A DNA stretch of 33,979 nucleotides, taken from the NCBI GenBank assembly GCA_944385195.1, contig CALWWH010000266.1, positions 1-33,979 of the forward strand, written 5' to 3'. Position numbers and translations under genes: made by a program. The stretch is from an uncultured Oscillospiraceae bacterium (GTDB lineage Bacteria; Bacillota; Clostridia; Oscillospirales; Oscillospiraceae). Below are positions 15,689 through 24,164 of the stretch, in pieces (the stretch's first letter is position 1; the number at the start of each line of letters is the position of its first letter). The notes under the pieces were generated by a model. It was not told the origin of the DNA. It searched no databases and saw only the letters and a list, made by a program, of their open reading frames with translations.

Positions 15689-15701
15689 GGTGTGATTTCT
15701 C

Positions 15702-16598
15702 CTATATCAGTGTATGATTCGTATTTTTCAGATCTAAATCCTCCAAAGCGGCCATAAGACGCTCTAAATCGTCCAGATCATAGAATTCCAATTCAAAGTG
15801 GCCCTTCTTTTTGCCCTGTACGATCTTGACCCCGCGGCCCAGCTTGCGCTCCAGCGAACGCTCGCACTCGGCCAGATAGTCCACCTGAAAGAGCGCCTTT
15901 GCGTCTTTGGCGGGCTTGGGCGCGCGGCCCTCCTGCTTGACCAGGGCCTCAGTCTGGCGGACGGACAACTGCCGCTGGACGATGATCTCCGCCAGCGCCG
16001 CCTGCCGCTGATCGCTCAGCGGGATCAGCGCCCGGGCGTGGCCCGGGGAGAGCTTGCCCTCCTTGACCAGGGCCTGTACCGGCTGGCACAGGTGCAGCAG
16101 CCGCAGGGCGGTGGCCACGGCAGAGCGGGATTTGCCGATCCGCTCGGAGATTTCCTCCTGGGTCAGGCCGTAGTCGTCTATCAAGCTGCGAAAGCCCTGG
16201 GCCTCTTCGATGGGGTTCAGGTCCTGCCGCTGCAAGTTCTCGATAAGAACCAGCTCCATGACGGTGCGGTCGTCGGCCTCAATGCAGTACACCGGCAGCT
16301 CGCTGAGTCCGGCGATGCGGGCGGCGCGCCAGCGGCGCTCGCCGGCGATGATCTGGTAAATCTCCCCCTGTTTGCGGACGGTCAGCGGCGAAATGACGCC
16401 GTGGGTCCGGATACTGTCGGCCAGGGCATCAAGCTCCTCGGGGCTAAAGTCCCGTCGGGGCTGGTGAGGGTTCGGCTCAATTTGGCTGATGGGGATTTTC
16501 GCTGCGGCGGCAGCCTCGGCCTCACTGCCCACTGGGGGGAGATCCCCAAAGAGCGCGCCCAGGCCCTTGCCCAGGCCTCTTGCTTTTGGTTGTGCCAA
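15702..16598 (-). CDS. parB: Chromosome partitioning protein ParB (Spo0J)
   Basis: This 298-residue CTP-dependent DNA clamp loads at parS and spreads, recruiting SMC. The N-terminus (ARGLGKGLGALFG) carries the ParA-stimulating basic region. The CTP-binding motif GERRWRA is at 86-92 and ENLQRQDLNPIEEA at 120-133. The helix-turn-helix for parS recognition spans roughly 144-166 (LTQEEISERIGKSRSAVATALRLL). The C-terminal dimerisation domain follows. The start is TTG at 16598, supported by AGGGAG about 10 bases upstream and by the family's conserved N-terminus. The stop is TAG. parA lies 18 bases upstream and serS 13 bases downstream. A poly-Ala stretch near residues 28-33 is a local linker. Confidence 0.96.
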   Translation of the reverse strand: MAQPKARGLGKGLGALFGDLPPVGSEAEAAAAAKIPISQIEPNPHQPRRDFSPEELDALADSIRTHGVISPLTVRKQGEIYQIIAGERRWRAARIAGLSELPVYCIEADDRTVMELVLIENLQRQDLNPIEEAQGFRSLIDDYGLTQEEISERIGKSRSAVATALRLLHLCQPVQALVKEGKLSPGHARALIPLSDQRQAALAEIIVQRQLSVRQTEALVKQEGRAPKPAKDAKALFQVDYLAECERSLERKLGRGVKIVQGKKKGHFELEFYDLDDLERLMAALEDLDLKNTNHTLI

Positions 16599-16616
16599 AA
16601 CTTGCTTTCTCCCTTC

Positions 16617-17369
16617 TTATCGCCTGCCGTAGATCTCTTTTGCCAGGGCCACATAGGCCTCGGCGCCGCGGCAGTACTTATCATAGGCTATGATTGGCAA
16701 TCCGTGGCTGGGCGCCTCAGAAAGCCGAACATTTCGCGGAATGACTGTGGTGAAGACCTTACCAGGAAAATGTCGCCGGACCTCGTCGGCCACCTGCATG
16801 GACAGGTTGACGCGGCCATCGTACATGGTCAGCAGTACGCCGAAGATCTCCAACCGGGGCCTGAAGCCCTTTTTCACGGCCCGCAGCGTGGTCATCAGGT
16901 CGCTCAGGCCCTCCAGGGCGTAATATTCGCACTGCACGGGCACGAGGATGCTCTCGGCGGCACACAGACCGTTGAGGGTCAGCAGCTCCAGAGAGGGCGG
17001 GCAGTCAATGAATATGTAATCATAGTTTGCTTTGAGGGGCTCGAGAATATCCCGCAGGCGAAACTCGCGGTGCTCCTCCATGACCAGCTCAATGCCCAGG
17101 CCCGACAGCGCCGGGCCGGAGGGAATCAGGTCGCCGAAGGGCGTAGAGACGATGGCCTCTGCCCCGCTGAGGCCATTGGTGACGGCCTCGTAGATGGTGA
17201 CGGGGTTTTTCTTAGTGACGCCGAGCCCGGAGGTGGCGTTGGCCTGGGGGTCAAAGTCGCACAGGAGCACCCTGGCACCCAGCTGCGACAGGCATGCCGT
17301 CAGATTGACCGCTGTCGTCGTCTTGCCGACGCCGCCCTTTTGGTTTACCACCGCAATGATCTGGCCCAT
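16617..17369 (-). CDS. parA: Chromosome partitioning ATPase ParA (Soj)
   Basis: This 250-residue deviant Walker ATPase helps segregate origins with ParB and, in B. subtilis, tunes DnaA activity. The deviant Walker A KGGVGKTT is at 11-18, with the signature lysine K11 near the N-terminus. The DFDPQANATSGLG block and Walker B IFIDCPPSLELLT follow. The length and the absence of an N-terminal helix-turn-helix fit a chromosomal Soj rather than a plasmid ParA. GGAGG precedes ATG 17369. The gene is driven by a promoter whose -35 lies next to parS site 3, and it leads the parA-parB-serS-mscL-hypothetical-mnmA operon. Confidence 0.97.
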   Translation of the reverse strand: MGQIIAVVNQKGGVGKTTTAVNLTACLSQLGARVLLCDFDPQANATSGLGVTKKNPVTIYEAVTNGLSGAEAIVSTPFGDLIPSGPALSGLGIELVMEEHREFRLRDILEPLKANYDYIFIDCPPSLELLTLNGLCAAESILVPVQCEYYALEGLSDLMTTLRAVKKGFRPRLEIFGVLLTMYDGRVNLSMQVADEVRRHFPGKVFTTVIPRNVRLSEAPSHGLPIIAYDKYCRGAEAYVALAKEIYGRR

Positions 17370-17401
17370 GCCCGTCCCTCCTGAAATCTTTGGTATCCTT
17401 T

Positions 17402-17429
17402 ATTATAACACACCGGGCAGGATTTGCAA
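17402..17429 (-). promoter_or_regulatory. Extended -10 promoter of the parAB operon
   Basis: Minus strand: TTGCAA (17429-17424), 16-bp spacer, then TGTTATAAT with a perfect TATAAT (17407-17402) and extended -10 TGn. The -35 is 9 bases from the parS palindrome. Confidence 0.82.
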
Positions 17430-17438
17430 CCGCCAAGT

Positions 17439-17462
17439 GCGATGTTTCACGTGAAACATCGC
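17439..17462. other. parS site 3 in a 24-bp palindrome at the parAB promoter
   Basis: The core TGTTTCACGTGAAACA is at 17443-17458 and is extended by 4 bp of symmetry on each side (GCGA and TCGC). It lies immediately upstream of the parA promoter and 35 bases from the end of polC. Confidence 0.92.
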
Positions 17463-17497
17463 CGGGATCTTTTTCTTCCACTGCACGGCGGCTGAAT

Positions 17498-20400
17498 TTA
17501 AAATAAAGTCATCTGGCTGGTCTCCGGCAGGTCGCCAAAGGCCCCAGCGGCGCGAAGCTGCTCAATATGGGTCTTAGACACCTTCGGACAGGCCAGCTGA
17601 AACTCCTCGATGGAGAGAAATTGCCTGCCCTTGCGGCCCTCTGCAATGTCGTTGGCGGCCGTTTCGCCCAGCCCTGAGACGGACACAAAGGGCGGAAGGA
17701 GTTTGCCGTCTTTGATGTTGAACTTCAGCGGGTCAGACTCGTAAAGGTCGATGGGCAAAAATGCAAAGCCCCGGAGGTAAAACTCATAGCAGACCTCCAG
17801 GGTGGTCAGCAGATCCTGCTCCTTGGCGGTGGCCTCGTCGTTGGAAGAGATTTCCTTGATCTTTGCCTTGACCGTCTCGATCCCCCCGGTCATCATGGCG
17901 GCATCAAAGCCGTCCTTTTGGCTGCGGCGGTAGAAATAGGCGCTGTAAAAGGCCAGAGGCTCGTGAACCTTGAACCAGGCGATGCGGAAAGCCATCATCA
18001 CATAGGCCACGGCGTGGGCCTTCGGAAAGAGATAGGCGATGGTGCGGCAGGACTGGATATACCAATCCGGGACCCCTAATTCGCGCATCTTTTCCTCGCA
18101 GCCGGGCTTAAATCCACCTTTTTTAACCCTGCCCTTGCGGACGTCCTCCATGATGGAAAAGGCCATCTTTGGATCCATGCCCTTGCTGATCAGATAGAGC
18201 ATGATATCGTCGCGGCAGCCGATGGCCTCTTTGGCCGTACAGGTGCCGGAGGTGATCAGATCCTTGGCGTTGCCCAGCCAGACGTCCGTGCCGTGGGAGA
18301 AGCCCGAGATACGCACCAGGGTGTCAAATTCTTTGGGCATGGTGTCTTGCAGCATACCGCGGACAAAGCTGGTTCCAAACTCCGGAATCGCGCAGGAGCC
18401 CATTGGGCCAAGGATCTTGTCATTTTCAAAGCCAAGAACCTTGCTGGAAGTAAAGATACTCATGGTATCAGGGTCGTCCAGGGGGATCTTCTTGGCGTCG
18501 ATGCCGGTCATATCCTCCAGCATGCGGATCATGGTCGGGTCGTCGTGGCCCAGCATGTCCAGCTTCAGGAGATTGTCCTCCATGGAGTGATATTCAAAGT
18601 GGGTGGTGATGATGTCGGTGTCGGTGGAGTCCGCCGGGTGCTGGACCGGGCAGAAGTCGTAGATCTCGCTGTAGGCCGGGATGACGACCAGACCGCCCGG
18701 GTGCTGGCCGGTGGTGCGCTTGACGCCCACGCAGCCGGCGGCCAGGCGGTTTTCTTCCGCCTTGGGGATGTCGCGGTGGTGCTCCTCCATATACTTTTTC
18801 ACATAGCCGTAGGCGGTCTTCTCGGCGACGGTGCCGATGGTGCCTGCGCGGAAGACGTGGTCGGAGCCGAAAAGCTCAATGGTATAGCGGTGGGCGTCAG
18901 CCTGGTATTCGCCGGAAAAGTTCAGGTCGATGTCCGGGACCTTCGCCCCGCCAAAGCCCAGGAAGGTCTCAAAGGGGATGTCAAAGCCATCTTTGACGTA
19001 GGGGGTGCCGCAGATGGGGCAGACCGCGTCGGGCAGATCCGCGCCGCAGGCGTATTTGGGCGGGACATCAAAGTCGCTGTGGCGGCAGTTGGGACAGCGG
19101 TAGTGGGCCGGAAAGGCGTTGACCTCTGTAATGCCGGACAAAAAGGCGACGATGGAGGAGCCGACGGAGCCACGGCTGCCCACCAGGTAGTTGTGCTCTA
19201 GGGAGTCCTGCACCAGAATCTGCGCGCTCATGTAGATGGAGGCGTAGCCGCGGCCCAGAATATCGCCCAGCTCGGTCTCTACGCGGTCCTTCTGGGCCTG
19301 GGGCAGGCTCTCGTCATAGAGGGCGTTGAGCTTGCCGTAGACCAGGTCCTTCAGGCGCTGCTCGGCGTTTTCAATGTCAAAGGCGAACAGGCCCTTGGGG
19401 ACCGGGCTGATTTGCTCGCACATGTCGGCAATCTCGTTGGGATTTTTGATGACCACGTCATAGCAGGTCTGCTCGCCCAGGTAGGCAAACTCCTGGAGCA
19501 TCTCGTCGGTGGTTTTAAAATAGAGGGGCGTGGGTCTGTCCGCGTCGGCGAAGCCCTTGGAGGCCAGCAGCAGGCGGCGGTAGATCTCGTCCTCGGGGTT
19601 GAGGAAGTGCACGTCGCCGGTTGCGACGACGCGCTTGCCCAGCTTCTGGCCCAGGCGGACGATGGTGCGGTTGAACTGCCGCAGCTGCTCCTCGTCTCGG
19701 GCCTTGCCATTTTCGAGCATGAAGGCATTGTTGCACAGGGGCTGGATCTCCAAAAAGTCGTAGAAAGAGGCAATGCGCAGCAGTTCGTCCTCGCTCTTGC
19801 CGTCCACAACGGCCTGGAAGAGCTCGCCGGCTTCACAGGCCGAGCCCACGATGAGGCCCTCGCGCCACTTCATCAGTTCGGATTTCGGAATCCGGGGCAC
19901 GCGCTTAAAATAGTTGAGGTGGGCATAGGATACCAGGCGGTAGAGGTTGCGCAGGCCGGTGTTGTTTTTGGCAAAGAGGATCATATGCCGGGCCTGGCGG
20001 TCCAGAATGCGGCCGCCGCTGCGCAGGGCCTGCATATGGGGGTTGATGGCCTGGATGTCGAGGATGCCGGCCTCATGCAGCATTGCGAAAAAGCGCTGGA
20101 GCATATAGGCCACGGTAATGGCATCGTCTACGGCCCGGTGGTGCTGAAAATCCGGCAGGCTCAGGGCGTCGGCAACGATGTTGAGCTTGTACTTGCCCAG
20201 CTTTGGCAGCAGGTTCTGCGCCATGATGAGGGTGTCCAGGGAGGTATACTCGTAAGGCAGCCCCAGGCGCTGACAGGCATTACGGATAAAGGCCGTGTCA
20301 AAGTCCGCGTTGTGGGCCGCCAGGGGGCGGCCGCCGCAGAAGGCCAAGAACTCTGGTAGAACCTGATCAATGGTAGGGGCGCCTGCCAGCATGGCGTCGG

Positions 20401-21757
20401 TGATGCCCGTCAGGTCGATGATTTTCTGACTGAGCTTGCGCCTGGGGTCAACAAAGGTCTGGTATTTGTCTACAATCTCGCCGCCTCGGACGATGGCCGC
20501 GCCGATCTCGATGATCTCGTCGTTTTGGCCGGATAGACCCGTGGTCTCTAAGTCAAAGGCGACGAACTCGCCGTCCAAAGGCCAGGACTGCGTTCCGTGG
20601 ACGCTGACGCGGTCGTCCACGTCGTTGACAAAATAGGCCTCTACGCCGTAGAGGATTTTGATGTCCTTGCCTTTGGCGGCCTTGAGTGCGGAGGGGAAGT
20701 TCTGCACCACGCCGTGGTCGGTGATGGCGATGGCCTTGTGACCCCAGCGGAGGGCGGTGTCGACGGCCTTGCCAATGTCGGTCAGCGCGTCCATGTTGGA
20801 CATATTGGTGTGCAGATGCAGCTCCACGCGCTTTTCGGCGGCGGTATCCTGGCGCAGGGGGCGCTCGCCCTTCTGGATGGCCAGGGGCTGGAGGACGTCT
20901 TCTTTCTCGAAGTTGCTGTAGCCCATCCGGCCGGCAATTTGTACCCACATGCCGGGCTTGATGCCGTCGAGGATCGGCTGGGCGCGCTCAGCGTCCATGT
21001 ATTGGTTCACGCGCACGGAGCCGGTGTAGTCGGTGATGTCAAAGTTTATGACCCAAGCGCCGCGCTTCTTAATCTCCTTGTGGTTGACGGCAAACACCTC
21101 TCCCTCGACGGTGACCTTGTCCGTGTCCAGGCTCAGCTCGGCGATGGGGGTGGTGATGGCGCGGAAGGGCTTACCCATGATGCTGCTGCTGGCGGGCTTG
21201 GGCTCCTTTTCCTTGATAGCGGCGGTGGGAATGTTTTGCATGGCCTCCTGGCGGATCTGCTCTGTGCGGGCTTGCAGCTGCTCGGGACACAGCTCCTGAC
21301 TGCCCGCAATGGTGAGCTTCCACTGTCCGCCAAAGCGCCGGGCGAGGAACTCCTCGCCGTAGTGCAGCTGGGGCTGGAGCAGGTCCTTGCCATTTTGGCG
21401 CAGGGTTACGGCAAAGCCGCAGTCCGTGCGGCTCCACTGGCAGCCTGCCAAGATGGAGCGGGCTGGGGCAAAGGCGTGGCGGAGGACCTCGGTCAGCTCT
21501 GCGGTGGGCATCTGCTCCACGCAGGAAAGGTCAAACTGCGGCTGTAGCTCCACCCGCCCGATGCCGTAGTGCTGGGCAATACCGGTTTGCAGCGCCTCCA
21601 GCTGGGCCAGGGTGATGTACTGCTCAGCCCTCAGCTGCGCCGTGACGCGGCGGGAGGCTGCGTCAATCTGGGCGCTGAGCAATTCGGCGCTGCGCAGGAT
21701 GGGTTCCAGCCCCTCCGGGGGACGATATTCAGAAAACAGGTCGCTCAGGTATTGCAT
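17498..21757 (-). CDS. polC: DNA polymerase III PolC (Gram-positive type)
   Basis: This is the replicative polymerase of Firmicutes, 1419 residues. The order is typical: a divergent N-terminal domain (1-190), an OB-fold (about 200-300), PHP part 1 from about residue 310 (ELHLHTNMS, AITDHG), an inserted DEDDh proofreading exonuclease with FDLETTGL (D402, E404), PHP part 2 (GDVHFLNPEDE), then the polymerase palm. Catalytic aspartates are D942 and D944 in PDIDLNFSGEYQ. A four-cysteine zinc site lies before them (CPNC, then CPIC). ATG 21757 is chosen because GGAGAG is 6-7 bases upstream and MQYLSDLF fits; a longer frame from 21817 lacks a ribosome site and overlaps the promoter. It ends 36 bases before parS site 3. 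Here it lies beside parAB rather than beside proS. Confidence 0.98.
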   Translation of the reverse strand: MQYLSDLFSEYRPPEGLEPILRSAELLSAQIDAASRRVTAQLRAEQYITLAQLEALQTGIAQHYGIGRVELQPQFDLSCVEQMPTAELTEVLRHAFAPARSILAGCQWSRTDCGFAVTLRQNGKDLLQPQLHYGEEFLARRFGGQWKLTIAGSQELCPEQLQARTEQIRQEAMQNIPTAAIKEKEPKPASSSIMGKPFRAITTPIAELSLDTDKVTVEGEVFAVNHKEIKKRGAWVINFDITDYTGSVRVNQYMDAERAQPILDGIKPGMWVQIAGRMGYSNFEKEDVLQPLAIQKGERPLRQDTAAEKRVELHLHTNMSNMDALTDIGKAVDTALRWGHKAIAITDHGVVQNFPSALKAAKGKDIKILYGVEAYFVNDVDDRVSVHGTQSWPLDGEFVAFDLETTGLSGQNDEIIEIGAAIVRGGEIVDKYQTFVDPRRKLSQKIIDLTGITDAMLAGAPTIDQVLPEFLAFCGGRPLAAHNADFDTAFIRNACQRLGLPYEYTSLDTLIMAQNLLPKLGKYKLNIVADALSLPDFQHHRAVDDAITVAYMLQRFFAMLHEAGILDIQAINPHMQALRSGGRILDRQARHMILFAKNNTGLRNLYRLVSYAHLNYFKRVPRIPKSELMKWREGLIVGSACEAGELFQAVVDGKSEDELLRIASFYDFLEIQPLCNNAFMLENGKARDEEQLRQFNRTIVRLGQKLGKRVVATGDVHFLNPEDEIYRRLLLASKGFADADRPTPLYFKTTDEMLQEFAYLGEQTCYDVVIKNPNEIADMCEQISPVPKGLFAFDIENAEQRLKDLVYGKLNALYDESLPQAQKDRVETELGDILGRGYASIYMSAQILVQDSLEHNYLVGSRGSVGSSIVAFLSGITEVNAFPAHYRCPNCRHSDFDVPPKYACGADLPDAVCPICGTPYVKDGFDIPFETFLGFGGAKVPDIDLNFSGEYQADAHRYTIELFGSDHVFRAGTIGTVAEKTAYGYVKKYMEEHHRDIPKAEENRLAAGCVGVKRTTGQHPGGLVVIPAYSEIYDFCPVQHPADSTDTDIITTHFEYHSMEDNLLKLDMLGHDDPTMIRMLEDMTGIDAKKIPLDDPDTMSIFTSSKVLGFENDKILGPMGSCAIPEFGTSFVRGMLQDTMPKEFDTLVRISGFSHGTDVWLGNAKDLITSGTCTAKEAIGCRDDIMLYLISKGMDPKMAFSIMEDVRKGRVKKGGFKPGCEEKMRELGVPDWYIQSCRTIAYLFPKAHAVAYVMMAFRIAWFKVHEPLAFYSAYFYRRSQKDGFDAAMMTGGIETVKAKIKEISSNDEATAKEQDLLTTLEVCYEFYLRGFAFLPIDLYESDPLKFNIKDGKLLPPFVSVSGLGETAANDIAEGRKGRQFLSIEEFQLACPKVSKTHIEQLRAAGAFGDLPETSQMTLF

Positions 21758-21788
21758 GGTCTCTCTCCGTCCATATGATCTCCAATAT

Positions 21789-21794
21789 AGTATA
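21789..21794 (-). promoter_or_regulatory. Probable -10 of the polC promoter
   Basis: Minus strand: TGGTATACT, an extended -10 with TATACT at 21794-21789, 31 bases before ATG 21757. The -35 (TGCAAA region) is weak. Confidence 0.5.
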
Positions 21795-21896
21795 CCACGC
21801 TTCGTGGGTTTTTGCATCAGGGATTTTTGCGCTGGGCCGTTTTTGGGACAGCTGCGGCCACACGGCGGAGACTGGCAATCATTCCAGCGATTATGG

Positions 21897-21925
21897 TTGA
21901 CCTTTTCATGATTTCATGGCATAAT
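21897..21925 (+). promoter_or_regulatory. Sigma-A-type promoter for the der operon
   Basis: TTGACC (21897-21902), 17-bp spacer, CATAAT (21920-21925) with TGG just before it. The gene starts 39 bases downstream. Confidence 0.68.
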
Positions 21926-21964
21926 ATAAGATACAAGATTTTGCGAATCAAGGAGGACAGGAGT

Positions 21965-23290
21965 ATGGCTAAGCCTTTGGTTGCCATTGTTGGGCGGCCC
22001 AATGTGGGCAAGTCTCTGCTGTTCAACAAGCTGGTCGGGCGGCGCGTGGCCATTGTGGAAGACACCCCGGGCGTCACTCGTGACCGGCTGTATGAGACCT
22101 GCGAGTGGTCAGGACGGGAGTTTATGCTGGTGGATACCGGCGGAATTGAGCCAAATACGGACAGCGAGATCCTGAAATTTATGCGCCGTCAGGCGGAAAT
22201 CGCCATCGAGACGGCGGATGTCATCATCATGGTCACGGACGTGCAGGTGGGTCTCACGGCTGCCGATGCAGACGTAGCAGACATGCTGCTGCACTCCGGC
22301 AAGCCCATCGTACTGGCCGTTAACAAGTGTGACAGCGTCGGGCCGGTGAATCCGGATGTGTATGAGTTTTATAACCTGGGCCTGGGGGACCCCATTGAGG
22401 TCTCTGCGGTCCATGGTCACGGCACCGGCGACCTGCTGGACGCCTGCATTGCCCACTTCCCCCCGGCAGAAGAGGAGGAGCTGGAGGACGACCACATTCA
22501 GGTCGCCATCGTCGGCAAACCCAACGTCGGCAAGTCCAGCCTGGTCAACCAGATCCTGGGCGTGGAGCGCGTGGTCGTAGCCGATCAGGCGGGCACCACC
22601 CGGGACGCCGTCGACAGCAACTTTGAAAACGAGTATGGCAAGTATACCCTCATCGACACCGCCGGCATGCGACGCCGCGCAAAGGTTGAGGACGCCGTGG
22701 AGAGATATTCCAACCTCCGGGCCGTAGCCGCCATTGAGCGGGCCCAGGTCTGCCTGATCCTCAGTGTCGCCACCGAGGGCGTCACCGAGCAGGACACCGA
22801 GATCGCCGGGCTGTGTCACGAGGCGGGGAAGGCCTGCATCATCGTCGTCAACAAGTGGGACCTGGTGGAAAAAGAGACCAACACCATGAAGCAGATGACC
22901 GAGGACATCCGCCGGGATCTGAGCTATATGCAGTATGCCCCGGTGCTGTTTCTCTCTGCGCTGACCGGGCAGCGGGTGGACAAGCTCTACGAGCTGATCA
23001 ACCGCGTCGTGGCCAACAATGCCATGCGCATCACCACCGGCGCGCTCAACTCCCTGCTGGCCGATGCCACTGCCCGCGTGCAGCCACCCTCTGACAAGGG
23101 CCGCCGCCTGAAGATCTACTACATGACCCAGGCCGGCATCCAGCCCCCGCATTTCGTCGCCTTCTGCAACGATGCGCGGCTGTTCCACTTTTCCTATCAG
23201 CGCTATCTGGAGAACCAGATCCGCGCCGTTTATGGCTTGGAGGGTACGCCCATCAAGCTGACCATCCGGCAAAGAGGTGACGAAGAATGA
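21965..23290 (+). CDS. der: Ribosome-assembly GTPase Der (EngA)
   Basis: This 441-residue essential GTPase assists 50S subunit assembly. It has the defining tandem G domains. The first has GRPNVGKS (10-17), DTPGVTRD and DTGG. The second has GKPNVGKS (184-191), DQAGTTRD, DTAGMRRR and NKWD. The C-terminal KH-like domain (ALNSLLADATARVQPPSDKGRR, LKIYYMTQAG) binds rRNA. In the first P-loop the residue after GKS is Leu rather than the usual Thr. ATG 21965 follows AAGGAGG at 21950-21956; a longer in-frame extension upstream crosses the promoter and is rejected. The stop overlaps the plsY start (ATGA). Confidence 0.98.
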   Translation: MAKPLVAIVGRPNVGKSLLFNKLVGRRVAIVEDTPGVTRDRLYETCEWSGREFMLVDTGGIEPNTDSEILKFMRRQAEIAIETADVIIMVTDVQVGLTAADADVADMLLHSGKPIVLAVNKCDSVGPVNPDVYEFYNLGLGDPIEVSAVHGHGTGDLLDACIAHFPPAEEEELEDDHIQVAIVGKPNVGKSSLVNQILGVERVVVADQAGTTRDAVDSNFENEYGKYTLIDTAGMRRRAKVEDAVERYSNLRAVAAIERAQVCLILSVATEGVTEQDTEIAGLCHEAGKACIIVVNKWDLVEKETNTMKQMTEDIRRDLSYMQYAPVLFLSALTGQRVDKLYELINRVVANNAMRITTGALNSLLADATARVQPPSDKGRRLKIYYMTQAGIQPPHFVAFCNDARLFHFSYQRYLENQIRAVYGLEGTPIKLTIRQRGDEE

Positions 23291-23910
23291 TCTGGCGCGT
23301 GCTGGTACTCCTGGCCGCAGGGTATCTGTTGGGCAGCCTCAACGGCGCGATTATGATCTCTACCCACGTCTACGGCGATGACGTCCGCAACCACGGCAGC
23401 GGCAATGCCGGCATGACCAATTTCCTGCGTACCTACGGCAAGGCAAAGCTGGTCCCGGTCATCCTCATCGACGTGGGCAAGACGCTGATCGCCTGCTTCA
23501 TCGGCTGGCTGCTGCTGCACGAGATGGGCTACGGCCCCGAGGCCAAGATTTTGGCGGGCATCGCCACTATGGTGGGCCATGCCCTGCCGGTGTTCTACGG
23601 CTTCCACGGCGGCAAGGGCGTCCTGGCGGCGGCGGCCGTGGGCTTCAGCATGAGCTGGTGGACCGCTCTGATTTGCCTGGTCATTTTCTTCCTCATCCTG
23701 GAGACCACCAAGTATATGTCCCTGGCGAGCATGACCGCCGTCACCCTCTGGTGCATCTGCGGCATTGTCATGTTCTGGGGCCGCTGGTTCGTTGTGGTCT
23801 GCTTGGCTCTGGTAGCGGCGATGGTTATCTTCCTCCATCGCGGCAACATCGGCCGGCTGATTGCCGGCAACGAACGAAAAACCTATCTACATACCCCAAA
23901 GGAGAAATAA
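23287..23910 (+). CDS. plsY: Glycerol-3-phosphate acyltransferase PlsY
   Basis: This 207-residue integral membrane enzyme transfers an acyl group from acyl-phosphate (made by PlsX) to glycerol-3-phosphate, the first step of phospholipid synthesis. The conserved cytoplasmic motifs are GSLNGA (16-21), GSGNAGMTN (37-45) and GHALPVFYGFHGGKGV (97-112). Five hydrophobic segments are visible. It starts inside the der stop (ATGA 23287-23290), so the two are translationally coupled; a der-plsY pair is common in Firmicutes. The C-terminus ends in a basic tail with NERKTYLHTPKEK. The next gene starts 3 bases after the stop. Confidence 0.96.
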   Translation: MIWRVLVLLAAGYLLGSLNGAIMISTHVYGDDVRNHGSGNAGMTNFLRTYGKAKLVPVILIDVGKTLIACFIGWLLLHEMGYGPEAKILAGIATMVGHALPVFYGFHGGKGVLAAAAVGFSMSWWTALICLVIFFLILETTKYMSLASMTAVTLWCICGIVMFWGRWFVVVCLALVAAMVIFLHRGNIGRLIAGNERKTYLHTPKEK

Positions 23911-23913
23911 AAC

Positions 23914-24150
23914 ATGAACATCTATCGTCATCACGACCATCATGACCATTCCCACGAGCATATAGAGCCCGCCGAGACGCTGGCGATCCTGAACTATATG
24001 CTCGACCACAACCGTCACCACGCCGAGGAGCTCCACGACATCGCCCACAGCGCCCAGCCGGAAGAGGCCGCCAAGCTGCTGCACGAGGCCGTTACCCTCT
24101 TTGGCCAGGCCAATGACAAGCTGGAGCAGGCGCTGCAGCTGATGAAATAA
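23914..24150 (+). CDS. Small histidine-rich protein, putative metal-binding
   Basis: The 78-residue protein begins MNIYRHHDHHDHSHEHIE, with eight histidines and three acids packed into residues 6-16. A helical domain follows containing LNYMLDHNRHHAEELHDIAHS, then a predicted amphipathic helix pair to the C-terminus. From memory, similar clostridial proteins with a His-rich head and a YMxxHNxHHAEEL-type domain are sometimes labelled cobalt transporter, but there is no transmembrane segment here, so transport itself is not supported. Binding or buffering Ni, Co or Zn is the reasonable inference. The start lies 3 bases after plsY with AAAGGAG upstream, and a CooT-like gene follows after 14 bases. 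It therefore reads as the third gene of the der operon. Confidence 0.75.
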   Translation: MNIYRHHDHHDHSHEHIEPAETLAILNYMLDHNRHHAEELHDIAHSAQPEEAAKLLHEAVTLFGQANDKLEQALQLMK

Positions 24151-24164
24151 GGAGGAGTTATTTT

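Noticed and set aside
14408..17384. Two long + strand frames (449 and 528 codons) opposite serS and parAB
   Set aside because: They mirror real minus-strand genes and show the same low-complexity composition, with no ribosome sites or domains.
21758..21817. N-terminal extension of PolC to 21817
   Set aside because: It overlaps the probable -10 element, and a good ribosome site precedes ATG 21757.
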